Positions 1-10,388 of a stretch of DNA of 31,030 nucleotides are shown piece after piece. Position numbers and translations under genes: made by a program. Under the pieces are notes generated by a model. That model did no database searches, was not told the DNA's origin, and was given only the letters and a program-made list of their open reading frames with translations. The first letter of the stretch is position 1. Every line of letters starts with the position of its first letter. Origin of the DNA: Dissophora ornata (lineage: Eukaryota; Mortierellomycota; Mortierellomycetes; Mortierellales; Mortierellaceae); contig MU616938.1 in the NCBI GenBank assembly GCA_025201705.1, positions 1-31,030 on the forward strand. Reading direction: 5' to 3'.

Positions 1-450
1 TTTTTTTGGTGGCAATTTTCAAAAATAACGCCTCCCAGGTCCTCGCCTCTCCTTTCAGTCCAAGTTTCTTTGTACATAAAATCTCTTGTGGATATTGTCT
101 GACATGGTGTACACCTCTGTACCCAGTGGCCTGCCTTGAAAAAAAAAATGGACTGTAGGATTTTGGGCCTGTAGTCTCTGTGGAGTACTAATCTTGCGCG
201 AAAAAAAAATGACATGACATATTTTTTTTCCCTTCTGGAAACGACGCTCATTTTGGCCGCAAGGAGGACACATGCGTCTGCAATTCTCCTTGCAAACCTT
301 GCATGGTGGGAAGCGAGGGGTTTACCTTTCGTACAAATGAATGAGGACGACTAGACGAGACGCTTCTCCAAATGGTCCATTGTTTGAAAGCTGCGAAATA
401 AAAAATTTGCCGCGAAATTGAAAACAAGGCAGTGAGCCACGTGACATTTA
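1..450. other. Intergenic flank, no gene seen
   Basis: No reading frame here shows domain-like composition on either strand. The sequence holds homopolymer runs (T7 at the very start, A8-A9 runs near 140-210). It should contain the 3' untranslated region of the minus-strand co-chaperone gene that ends at 451. Confidence 0.5.
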
Positions 451-2054
451 TTAGTGAAAGTGGAACTGCCCAAATGGACTTCCACCTTGTTGGAAAAAGA
501 ACGGGTGGCCACCAAACCCTTGCCCGAACTGCTGTCCCTGTTGCTCATTCGGATCATCGCCATTATCAAACCGCGCCCTCAAATCCGGATCGCTCAACAC
601 CTCGTACGCCTCGTTCAGTCCCGCCATCTTCTTCTCCACCTCCTCCGGTGACTGATCACCCCGATACGTATCCGGGTGCCACTGCAAAGCCTGCTTGCGG
701 AACGCCTTCTTGATCTCCTTCGGTGTTGCACTCCGAGACACACCAAGGATCTTGTAGTAGTCCTTCTGTTGAGATTGCTTCAACAACCGCTGTGCCTTTG
801 CCAGTTTCTCATGGATCACGCGGTCCTGTCCTCCAGCGAGCTCCTGTGCCTTTGAGAAATCGTTCACGGCCTGCTCAAAGTCATCGTTCAACATGTGCGC
901 CATACCCCTTCCAACCAGACCATCCACATTTGACTCGTCCAGCGATAATGTTGATGAGCACCACTTCAGTGCGTTCTTCTGATCCTTGGTCTCCGTGTAG
1001 GCTTTACATGCTGCAGCATAGACCTTCAGAAGCAGCCGCTTTGGCATCTTGCCCACTGCGTTATTCTCCTTCTCCATCTTGGTCGTCTCAGTCTCGATCG
1101 TGTTCACCAACGACTTTTCGCCCCCAACAGCCTTATTGATCACACCAGCCCACCGTCCGTTCTGAATATCGGAATCTAGCTTCTTAATATCCTTCTCCGT
1201 CGCCTTCAACGTCTTGAACAGGCCCTTGCACAACTTGTTTTCTGGATCAAACGAGATGCATTGCTTAATCTGTGCCAGCGCCTGTTCTGCCGTATACAGC
1301 GAGTAATAACTCATTGTCGAGAGTCGATGCATGAGCTTAGGATCCAGCGCCGCATTGTGAGTCGCTCGATTAAAATCATTTACAGCCTCTTCAACTTCCC
1401 CTCGTGCCAAATGACATTCGGCCCGCTGCATCCGGAATGGCACATACAAAGGCGCCACCAAGATAGCAGTTCCCAAAATGTGAACACATTCCTCTGTCTG
1501 CCCATTCGCCACTGCGGTCTGAGCCAGCGCCAAGGCCTTCGAGGTCTCGTCGATGGAGGAAAGAATCTGGGGCACCTCATTGGCTTGACCCTCTGCCTTG
1601 TTGCTCTTGAGGTAGAGCTCCAGATCCTCCTTAGCCTTCACAAACTCCCCCGATTTAGTGTAGATCTTTCCACGCTGGAGAAGCGCCTGGCCGAAATCGG
1701 GCTTCATCTTCAGGATCGCGGTAAAGTCTGCGAGAGCCTGGTTGTTGCGTCCGAGGTTAATGTAGACCGCCGCCCTCTTAAAGTATGTGAGGTAGTTGGA
1801 TGGGTCCTTTTCTGGAACAGAGAAAATAAAACGGAGAGAGGTTGTATTAGAAAACAAGCAGCTTTCCTGGATAAGCGCGAGGTCGATTTGCACTTACCAA
1901 TGGCGGTATCGTAGCTCTGGAGAGCCAGATTGAACTCTCCCTTGGCGAGGTAGCCGTTGGCTTGGTCGAGGAACTGCTGTGCAGTCTGCGGTTCAGCGTA
2001 GACATGCTGCAGGGAGAGAATGAGAGGGAGCAGGGACAAGAGATTGAGCTTCAT
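451..2054 (-). CDS. ER-luminal DnaJ/TPR co-chaperone, DNAJC3 (P58IPK)-like
   Basis: Two exons, 2054-1898 and 1811-451, joined across an 86-bp GTAAGT...CAG intron, give 505 residues, very close to the length of animal DNAJC3. Residues 1-20 form a signal peptide (MKLNLLSLL...HVYA). TPR-like helical repeats follow (AQQFLDQANGYLAKGEFNLALQ; later LLQRGKIYTKSGEFVKAKED and VDGLVGRGMAHMLNDDFEQA). A J domain occupies about 403-468 with the HPD triad at 431-433, and a Gly/Phe/Gln-rich tail ends the protein. By family knowledge, the TPR part binds unfolded clients in the ER lumen and the J domain stimulates the Hsp70 BiP. The intron phase restores ...DTAI-EKDPSNYL..., typical of the family. No KDEL/HDEL-type tail is present. 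The gene upstream on the same strand is the velvet gene, 750 bp away. Confidence 0.95.
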
Positions 2055-2806
2055 CTTGTCGTCGTTGTGTCGTCAGGATGTTGTTTATTTTGTAGCGATG
2101 GCTGATGAGTCGAGAGGGAGAGAGAGAGTGAAAGAGAGGAGAGAGAATGTGGGTGAATACGATGTACGAGTGGAAGGAGTGAATGCAGGGAGAAGGGAGT
2201 GATGCAAAAAATAGATGGATGCCTGGCGAAGCGTTGGCACGAAATTATTGGCTTCTTTCTTTCTTCATAATTCAGTGCAATTGAAATTGTGATCTAAAAA
2301 TTGATGCAGTATTAAGGGTTCTCCGCCCACAGAACCCACAGATGGGAAATGGATAGAGGTCAGCAGCACATGAACAATATCCTGCCCACTCCTCCATAGG
2401 CGAACTTGTGCCGTCTTTTGCAAGCAAGGCAGGAATGTACTCATTCGGATCGCAAGTTGTCGGGGAGTGTCTCCCCTACAACTTAGTGGTGCATATGCCT
2501 AACATCGTTGTCGACGTGAATCCATGTCTCGATGACCCTTGAGAACCTTTCAAATCATATCGGGCTGCCGGTCTCTATTGTTTTCTTATTCCTTTCCTTA
2601 CTAACCCCCCCTTTTTTTACGCGCGTTAAAGTTCATTGTTGTAGGTGTAGGTTGTATCACATCCGCCCACAGCGTCTACGAGATGCGATCACAATCCTCA
2701 TCTTTCTATTTCATGCCTTCGTAGTACACAGGGGGGAGGGAGATTCGAAAAAGGTATTTCTGTTTGTTCGTCTTCATTTATTGATTATTTCTTTTTGAGT
2801 TCTTCA
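2055..2806. other. Intergenic region between two minus-strand genes
   Basis: This 752-bp stretch should hold the promoter and leader of the co-chaperone gene (right after 2055, with a purine-rich GAGAGA tract at 2110-2150 that is CT-rich in the transcript) and the 3' untranslated region of the velvet gene. A short plus-strand frame at 2532-2798 has no protein-like features. Apart from the site at 2231-2252, I see nothing specific. Confidence 0.5.
2231..2252 (-). promoter_or_regulatory. ERSE-like element (CCAAT-N9-CCAAC)
   Basis: On the minus strand the sequence reads CCAAT, nine bases, then CCAACG, about 180-200 bp upstream of the co-chaperone start codon. The metazoan ER stress response element is CCAAT-N9-CCACG, so this is a near match in spacing and sequence. 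Whether fungi of this lineage use such an element is unknown to me, and a chance match is possible. Confidence 0.25.
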
Positions 2807-5145
2807 TCAGGGACGAACGTAGTAACTAACACTAGGTGCTACCGGCGTTTCCATAAAAGTGGGTCCTGGGATCGACGGAGACCGCGTCGACAAATTATGG
2901 ATCGGAGGCAACTGGATCCTACTACCACCAGCGCCAACAGCTGTTGGTGATCTGGACGACGACGAATTTGATGATGACGAAACCGGCGCAAACATCGCAG
3001 ACATCGTCAAACCACCCATGCGAGGTGACGTCGGGGACTGCGGTCCTCCATGTGCAGGACCATGGCTCGCCTCCAATGGCACATGTGATTCCGGTGGTGA
3101 GAATGGGCGGGGCGGAGAGAAGTTGCCCTCGCTGTGCTGTGAGGACATGGACGGCGTGCGACTATGGCGGGACATGTGGTGGTAATGGTGATCATGACCG
3201 GGAGGGCCAGGCACGTATTCCATTTCTTGGTCGTTCAACAACCCGGCAGGAAATCCATGACGTGGTAGTGGTGCAGGCTCGCGGAACTTGCGGTGAGAAC
3301 CATCCCCAGGATGTTGGTGGTATGGCGGTGGAGCGTGAAGGGGACTAGGATGGGCATGAGACTTTGAGTGGGGATAGTGAGGACGTGAGCTATGTACAGG
3401 GGAGGGGAACGAATGGGCAGCGCCCATTGGATGCGACGGAGAATGGCCGTGGTATGGAGAAGGGTACCCCTCCACATATGGATGGCCACGCTCGTGGGAG
3501 GGGTAGTGGTGGTGGGGATAGTAGTTGGAGCTGGAAGAGGACGAGGATGAGTAATGGCGGGAGTGTTCATGTGAACGTATCCGCTCCTTGTGGCCAGAGT
3601 GTGAGCTAGGATAACCATGTGCAGAGCGGCGAGAAATGTCCTTTGGTTGAGAAGGTTTATGAGAGTCATAACCGGGGCGAGGATAACCAGGGTAATCATG
3701 TCGACGCGACCTGAGCTCGGGATAATGTTCCTCAGGGAACAAGGGTGACCTGTAATAAGGATCCTTGTAACGAGATGAGGACGAGCGGCGATCACTATAA
3801 CGTCTTGAGCTATCGTCAGGCATGTACGGATGATGGCGAGGTCTTGAAGGTGCTGGGTCTTGGCCCATATATGAGCCAGGCGATGATGGAGGTGTGCGCT
3901 CCGTGGGCTCTGCAGAGGAGTAGCGGCTCTCGGGGTACTTGGGGCGGGAGCTAGAAGAGACATGTCTACTTGAGCTGGCAATCGACGAAGACTTTGGACG
4001 CTTTGTAGACTGCGCCATGTGTGGCTCGCTATCGCTGTGGTCAACCTCATGGCTGGATGAGGGAGGGCTGTGCATCGTCGTCTGAGGGTCTTCTTGAATT
4101 TCCGACGAGAGAGGCCTCTTGGGCTTTACATGATGATCCTTTCGGATGCGAATGCGGACTCCTTGGTCCGAGAAACTTCTCGACAGAAACGTAGACTCGG
4201 ACATGCCGGGGAAGGTCTTGCTTGAATGCACAGTCATTGGGTTCGAGACCGAGGACATGACATGGATGACTTGACCCTCTACAAGCTCAAAGAGTGTGAA
4301 GCGCAGACGGAAGTGACCCTCGATTCTCACAGACATGTCACCAAAGACAAAGAACCCGCCATCAGAGTTGTCGACATCCTTGAGGCGGTTGAGGGACGAG
4401 ACGACGGTGCCAGCCAGGGCGCGATGTGCTGGCGAAACAATTTCGCCAGAGGGGTCGTTCGCATGGACCAGGTTGCAGCACATGAAGAGATATGGACTCT
4501 GGAGATAGTCCCTGGTTACAGCAAATATAGCAAGGAGTAGCAGGTAGAAGAAAGTCATTAGTGAGGAATTCGAAGAAGGTGAAGGACCTCGAGTATGAAC
4601 GCAACGGCCTTCGCTTCTCTCGCTTACTTGTTTCTGTCCGAGGGGGGGTCAGACAGCTTGATCTGGACAATAGGAGGAGGGTCGATGGGGCGGCGGTCGC
4701 GCTCCTTTGCGCCGCACACTTTTGCTCGAACAGGTTGCTGGCGGATGGACAGGACATATTTTGATCTGTGTACACACGAACGACAAGTGGGGTAAAATTG
4801 AGACAAACATATAGTTCCTTGGTGAGTGTATGTCCCGCTTGCACAACAGCAGCAATAGATAATATGAGGCATCAATCAATCACAACAAAAAATGGAGTGC
4901 TGTAATTTTTTATCCATTTCGATGCAAGGAGATGTCTGTTTCTGGGAGAACAGGAACAGAGTCGGAGCGAGAGCGTTTTCGCAATATTCATCCGGGGATC
5001 ACACACGCACCACACATCTCCGAATTTAAGACAGTGGAAGGCGCAGGGGTAGACGACTTATTTGCACTTACGATGTAGAAGCCTTTGATCTGTCGGCCTG
5101 GCCACTGACAAAGCAGTACGGGGTTGTAGAAGAAGACTTAACCAT
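2807..5145 (-). CDS. Velvet-domain transcriptional regulator
   Basis: Three exons, 5145-5072, 4765-4628 and 4511-2807, separated by 306-bp and 116-bp GT-AG introns, give 638 residues. The velvet domain spans about 27-196: YVLSIRQQPVRAKVCG, then RPIDPPPIVQIKL, then SPYLFMCCNL across the second splice, then FVFGDMSVRIEGHFRLRFTLFEL, and FPGMSEST..SDQGVRIRIRK. This fold is a fungal NF-kB-like DNA-binding and dimerisation domain controlling development and secondary metabolism (VeA, VelB, VosA and VelC families). A basic KPKRP stretch just after the domain could serve as a nuclear localisation signal. The remaining 440 residues are Ser/Pro/His/Tyr-rich low complexity with poly-Ser and HH clusters, ending near a conserved-looking SRIQLPPI motif. 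I cannot say which velvet subfamily it belongs to. The start at 5145 has a good GCCATGG context and fits the splice phases. Confidence 0.95.
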
Positions 5146-5421
5146 GGCAAGATGGTGCAGAGGGGATGGGGTGTGTTGTTTGTGTGTTCTCTTTCCTGTT
5201 CCTGGGGAGGAACCTGGTTGGCGTTGGATAGATTAATACGAGACTTGGTGTCTCAAGGGAGCAGCAGAAGATAGAGGAGGGAGAGGTGAGGCAAAAAGGT
5301 CTAGTTTAAGGAAACAGCATTGTCGAGATGGCGATGCAGGAATGGAGGAGGGTGCGGGAAATGAGAAAAGGAATCAGGAGAAAGGGATGAGTAAAGAAAT
5401 TAGCAAGGGAAAAGTGAAGGC

Positions 5422-5431
5422 GAGAGAGAGT

Positions 5432-5462
<31 letters not shown>

Positions 5463-5508
5463 TGTGTGTGTGTGTGTGTGTGTGTGAGTGAGTGAGTGAG
5501 TGAGTGTG
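5422..5508. repeat. Compound microsatellite (GA)n(GT)n(GAGT)n
   Basis: Plus strand: a GA-rich run from about 5422 (two GT interruptions near 5431 and 5437), a pure (GA) run to 5462, about 12 GT units to 5486, then GAGT repeats to 5508. It sits about 280-360 bp upstream of the velvet start codon. On the coding strand it reads CT, CA and ACTC repeats. Confidence 0.9.
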
Positions 5509-6879
5509 TATGGGATAGGAGTGCTGCGATGATGACAATAAGGAGAAAAGAGACAATAAATGTCCAGCCGACCTTCCAAAATGAACTTTTCGAGCCAAAG
5601 GCGACGACGAGGTGAGGCAGGGCAAGGGAGAGGATGCAAGGTAAGATGAGGTTTCGAGTGGTGGTGAGTCGTGAACAGGATGTGGCGAGCCCCCCTTTTC
5701 GAGGCAAAAATGATCCAGCAGGACAGTTCTGGGCCTTGCGAGCAACAAATTTCCACCGCATACCGAGGATGGAAGACACTGCTCTGGGTAAATGGCAGGG
5801 CAGAGCAGCGACATGCGCGACAAATGACAGAGCCAGGCGAAGGAAGAGAGCACTTGGGCATTTTAATTGCATCAACAACATTGATCCTTTTTCTCTTTCG
5901 GATCAAGTTTCGCACAGTACATGGCCTGTATCGACTCTCACACACGCACTCTCTCTATGCTGCTGATGATAATAGACCATGCGCCCTTTGCCCGCCGTCC
6001 ACAGAGTCCTCTTTTCCTCTTTCGCTGCAAACGATCGCTGGAAACTGATGGACTTGTAGTTATCATATTCGTGGCTTGGCTAAACCCTCGGAGTATGTTC
6101 TGCATATTCTTGGTTCCTTTTTTCCCTTCCACATTCCCTCCTTTTCACGCACGAGGGCCATGCTTCCCAGAAAGAGAACGAACAAGCTAAATGTTTGCTC
6201 GGAAGACAGCCCAGCACGGTGGAAACAGCCTTCGCACATGGACAGGGAAGCAAAAATCCGAGAGTGATAAGCGCCTGACAGAGGAAAAGAGAGGGTCGCA
6301 TTTATCCGCGTAACCTTAATTACGCTTTTGGAACTGTGATGTCCAGAAGACCTCGACTTTACTTTGTTTATCGATGTCGTTCTTTGTTTCTTCCTGTTGG
6401 CTCACAGGGAATCAAGTGGCCCTGCCTCATCAATGCGATGTGAAAGAGACGGAGACAAATGTCTGACAAGGCTGATTGATTTGTATATCTCCCACTGGAC
6501 TGTACTCTGGAACCACCCTTCCGGACTGTACACTAGCTCATAGGCTACACAAAGGGTCTAAACCCTAACGCAACAGTTTGAAATTAGCCCTTTTCGCTTC
6601 CCATCTTTTTTCCTTTTCCTGTGATGTCTTTTCGTTCGCTGGGAAACAGTCAGTGGCACAAGATCTTATTTTAGTTGGGCCAGGACTGGTCCTCCTGCTC
6701 AATCAATAATAAGCCCAAAAAATGAATAAGAGAGAATACTCCAGTTTGTAGCTCCAAGAGCGTGTTACGCATGTGCCCCAACGCATACATTGATGTGCAC
6801 AAAAAATGACATTAGAATATCAGCGCAGCTGTTCGCAAACCCTCGGATTTTCATTGATCCCTCCCCCTGCGCTCCTCTT

Positions 6880-6905
6880 AAAAAAAAAAAAAAAAAAAAA
6901 AAAAA
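6880..6905 (+). repeat. A26 homopolymer tract
   Basis: Twenty-six consecutive A residues in an otherwise mixed intergenic sequence. No retrotransposon body or target-site duplication was evident around it, so it is recorded only as a homopolymer. Confidence 0.9.
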
Positions 6906-8494
6906 GTCCGAGAGGAACGAACCAACGATCAGACAGCGAATAAAAAAACAGCGCATCAGTCCAAATAAACGCTATTTTAAACATGAGTGCTTGACATCTG
7001 CATCCATAAACTAAGGCGATTGACTGATGCTGAGAGCAAGTAGATGAGCGACACTAAAATAAAGCGGTGTTTTGGTGCTTACCTGTGCCTGGACGAAAGC
7101 GGAAAAAGTGTGTCCAGTTGGACAAAAAAAAATAAACAAACACGCGATTAGCTGTCTCTGTTTCTGTGTCCATCCCCCCCCCAGCCTTTTTCTCCATGGA
7201 ATAGACCTCGGACTTCGTATATCTTTTGTCCGAGATACAGTACATACATACACTGAGGTTGGTGCATGTCGCAACGAACGTACATTTGTATCCCCGACTA
7301 TTTCCTAAACCCGTCAAACTTTTGAACATTTGGGTAACGACAAACACCCCCACGTTCTTTCACCATGCAACATCTATATTCCTGCGATCCGCGCTTTTTT
7401 TCTTTCCTTTACAGTACACAGATACGTAGGAAAATTAAGAAAGACCGGGGTAAAGAGAGAAATCCTGTACATGTACCTGACTGGTGCAAAGACAAACATT
7501 CATTTATCCTACACATTGATTGATTGATGAACAGGGTGAAAACAGGGTGAATTGCTGGGTGATAGGAATAAGGATAATAAAAACGGCAACTACCCGACGC
7601 TTCAGGCATAATTCTAGTGTTTGTGCTGTGCAAAGAATATTTTTCCAAAAGCCTAGTCCGTAGGTTTACCCCGTGCTATAACAAATGGGAGAGAGCCACA
7701 TTGCGTTTCCCAGGAAGAACATAATATCCCAGCAAACTCCGGAAGACGTGAGGGGGGTGTCTACGCGTGTGAGAGAGCGAGAAGAGCCGGTGGTGAGGGC
7801 GTCTGGCGGGGAGCTTGAAGGTTCAAGCTACCGAAACACATATTACATCTGCGCGTGGGCGATCCACAAGAGATCAGTCTATGTATACTGTGTACATGTA
7901 CCTTGCTGCACATGCTACGCAACCTGCGTCCTGTGTAAATATAGTCCACTTCATCGTCTTATTTGGCCAACAATGTAATATTGCTCCATTAAAGAGTATC
8001 TTCAACGCGAATGCGCGTCGAGGAGAATTTCATAAAGTCTCCGGCTGGCACCAAACCCACCACAAAGTTTTCAAGTTCATACAGATATCGCTTTGACGGT
8101 GGGGGTATTTTTATTCAGAAGCTGTAACCTAAACGAGAGAAAGACCTTGATAACCACATGGACAAAAATGCAAGGAAAAAGGTTGAAGCATAAAAACCTT
8201 CCCATAACCAACTGACCCGTGGGAAGGGAAATCAATAGCAGATAATCCTGCTTTGCTCCTCCATGCTCGTGGACCTGTTGGTCTTACTATATCCCTACCC
8301 TCTCTCACAGCACACGCGCGAATGGACTAGCATCCTTCTTCATGCTCTCATCTATCAGAGGGCGCACCTTCCGTTGCTTTGCAATTTCAGGAAATCCGGC
8401 ATGAACCTGGCATGCACCAGAAATGCAGGTTCCGTATCCTCTATCCTCATCCTCATCGATTTGCCTTCTAGATCGACGCATACTAGGGTTCTAG

Positions 8495-8704
8495 AAATGG
8501 TATATCCATCAACATCAAAAACAAGGGCCAGTAGTCCGGCACGAGGATGTCATTGTGATCCCAGAAGATGTGTTTTTAACACGTGGTCGAGGTGCCATGT
8601 TGTTCCGGGGAAAAAACGAGTTGCCACAAACACTAAGCATAAAAGTCACAAATGCAATTTGCCCAATGCTCAAGCCCAAAGTCTCGACTAAAAACTCGAC
8701 CTAG
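8495..8704 (+). pseudogene. Coding-like relic, unknown family
   Basis: A frame open from a TAG at 8492-8494 to a TAG at 8702-8704 reads like the C-terminal part of a real protein: GPVVRHEDVIVIPEDVF, then TRGRGAMLFRGKNELPQ, then LSIKVTNAICPMLKPK. It has no suitable start codon. Just upstream, the neighbouring frame continues plausibly (RNGISINIKNKG), so a single frameshift near 8525 would join the two. I do not recognise the family. The opposite strand between 8290 and 8500 also has coding-like frames, for example MRRSRRQIDEDEDRGYG, so strand assignment is uncertain. Interpretation: remnant of a gene or mobile element. Confidence 0.35.
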
Positions 8705-9650
8705 GAGCCCAAACTGTTAGCGCAAGAGTCAAAGCTGCAGCAGCGACAGTCTCCAGAGGCGTATAAATTGGCGCACCTCCTTTGCCAATAAGAGCTCCTC
8801 ACTGAGATCAGTTTGGTGATTGCGCGCTCCACTCGAGCTCGCTTGAATTTCGAACCTCGAGTGTGGATATTTTACGACATGAGAAGTGTCATTCTCTGTA
8901 ACATCGAGCTGACTCTGTTCAGAGCAAGTGTGACGCACATTCGCGGTCTGGAGTGTAGGCCCTTGTGAAGACCGTGGAGCACTTGCCTCGAGGGATGCCT
9001 TGGCTTGCAACCTGCGCGAGGTGTATCCTGCACAGTTTGCTTTTGCAAACTGACTATTGCTGTTTTTTTATATCAACAAACCCCCGTCTTTGTTGATCGA
9101 CATGGAATGCATGATTGAAAGAGGATCGTAGTCGCACATGGAGTCGCATCTTGTAATACAATTGACTATGCTAACTAACAAAGATTGTTGACTCTAGTTC
9201 TGTAGAAGATATGCTTTGCCCTGATCCCCCTGGATGGTTGCTGCTGCCTCCACTGATTTTGCCGTTTTTGTCAGGGTTATCGTTGATAGTCAAGATACCA
9301 CAGGGACTTGATGATTTCTGCATGCCTTTGCTAGGTGTTTGAAGCCAAGACTAGCGGTTGATTTCTGACATGCCCTGGAAGGATTCCATTAGCAACTAGT
9401 AGTTGGCTTATACTTCGTCATCTTGCAGTACGCTTCGGTAGACGTCGAAGCCTAGACTCGTTAAAGCTCGCGCGGGCAAATCAGTAAATCAGTAGAAAGC
9501 ACAGCGCGCAAAACCAAACGTCAACACCGGCCAATCAAATCTCAGCAAAAGCAAGGCCCAGCGAGCGTCAAGGTCTCCTGGACGCAAGGCGGAATCCAAC
9601 AGACGTGGCTTGTTGCCAGTGATCCTTGCAAAAGCGAGACCGGGAACGTT
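8705..9650. other. Intergenic region with one weak open frame
   Basis: A minus-strand frame at 9010-8729 encodes 93 residues (MQAKASLEASAPRSSQG..., ending LWRLSLLQL) that are moderately protein-like but match nothing I recognise. It may be a relic adjoining the coding-like piece at 8495-8704. The rest, up to the minisatellite, shows no gene or RNA. Confidence 0.3.
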
Positions 9651-9654
9651 TGAA

Positions 9655-10253
9655 GACACTGCATGCTGTTACCTGTCGTTGCATGTCATTGCATGTTATT
9701 GCATGTCGTTGCATGTCGTTGCGTGTTGTTGCATGTCGTTGCATGTTTTTGCATGTCGTTGCATGTCGTTGCATGTCGTTGCATGTCGTTGCATGTTGTT
9801 TGCATGTTGTTGCATGTCGTTGCATGTCATTGCATGTTGTTGCATGTCGTTGCATGTCGTTGCGTGTTGTTGCATGTCGTTGCATGTTTTTGCATGTCGT
9901 TGCATGTCGTTGCATGTCGTTGCATGTTGTTTGCATGTTGTTGCGTGTTGTTTGCATGTCATTGCATGGGGCTATCTCCTCAAAGACACTGCATGCTGTT
10001 GCATGTCGTTGCATGTCATTGCATGTTGTTGCATGTCGTTGCATGTCGTTGCGTGTTGTTGCATGTCGTTGCATGTTTTTGCATGTCGTTGCATGTCGTT
10101 GCATGTTGTTTGCATGTTGTTTGCATGTTGTTGCATGTCGTTGCGTGTTGTTTGCATGTCATTGCATGGGGCTATCTCCTCAAAGACACTGCATGCTGTT
10201 GCATGTCGTTGCGTGTTGTTGCATGTTTTTTTTCATGTCATTACATGGGGCAG
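9655..10253. repeat. Minisatellite, 10-bp unit TTGCATGTCG, with higher-order structure
   Basis: About fifty tandem copies of a 10-bp unit (TTGCATGTCG and variants ending TTG, TCA or TTT; some 11-bp TTGCATGTTGT units). Two spacer blocks reading GGGGCTATCTCCTCAAAGAC, followed by ACTGCATGCTG, interrupt the array near 9967 and 10167, exactly about 200 bp apart. A third AAGACACTGCATGCTG precedes the array near 9652. A marker variant (GCGTGTTGTT) recurs at 9721, 9862 and 10051, showing nested duplication of larger blocks. The array ends about 135 bp past the stop codon of the glycosidase gene, on its 3' side. The long open frames across it are consequences of the repeat. Confidence 0.95.
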
Positions 10254-10388
10254 TGACTGATCTTTATATGATTCGTGGAAGGAGTGAATGAAGGGGAATC
10301 GGACGTGGTCCGTGCAGTGCCAAGATTAAAAAACAAAACAATGAAATACGCGTTTCACAGTTCGACTCTGAATCGTATTTCTTTTTGT

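Larger units (their letters stand above)
5146..8494. other. Long gene-poor region
   Basis: More than 3 kb without a convincing gene. The part nearest 5146 is the velvet promoter and leader, CT-rich on the minus strand and including a compound microsatellite. Open frames around 5306-5966, 6765-7014, 7011-7353 and 7685-8096 all look like random or low-complexity translation. No tRNA-like or rRNA-like sequence was recognised. The stretch may hold decayed mobile DNA, but I could not recognise any. Confidence 0.45.

Noticed and set aside
3235..4050. A 271-codon minus-strand frame and several plus-strand frames inside the velvet exon
   Set aside because: They are out-of-frame readings of low-complexity Ser/Pro/His coding sequence; the velvet frame is fixed by the domain and splice phases.
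5306..5966. Overlapping frames of 110-191 codons on both strands near the compound microsatellite
   Set aside because: Their length comes from the GA/GT repeat (poly-Ser/Leu/His translation); there is no domain, and several mutually overlapping frames are equally open.
6700..6910. Retrotransposed sequence ending in the A26 tract
   Set aside because: No recognisable gene or SINE body precedes the tract and no flanking duplication was found, so it is kept only as a homopolymer.
8840..8870. B-box-like GGTTCGAAATTC on the minus strand, considered as a tRNA gene
   Set aside because: The flanking bases cannot form a T-arm or acceptor stem, and no A box lies at the right distance. No tRNA, rRNA or CRISPR array was recognised in the window.
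9568..10291. Long open frames of 178-221 codons across the minisatellite on both strands
   Set aside because: They exist only because the 10-bp unit contains no stop codon in any frame; they lack non-repeat domains, and no splice or start context supports them.
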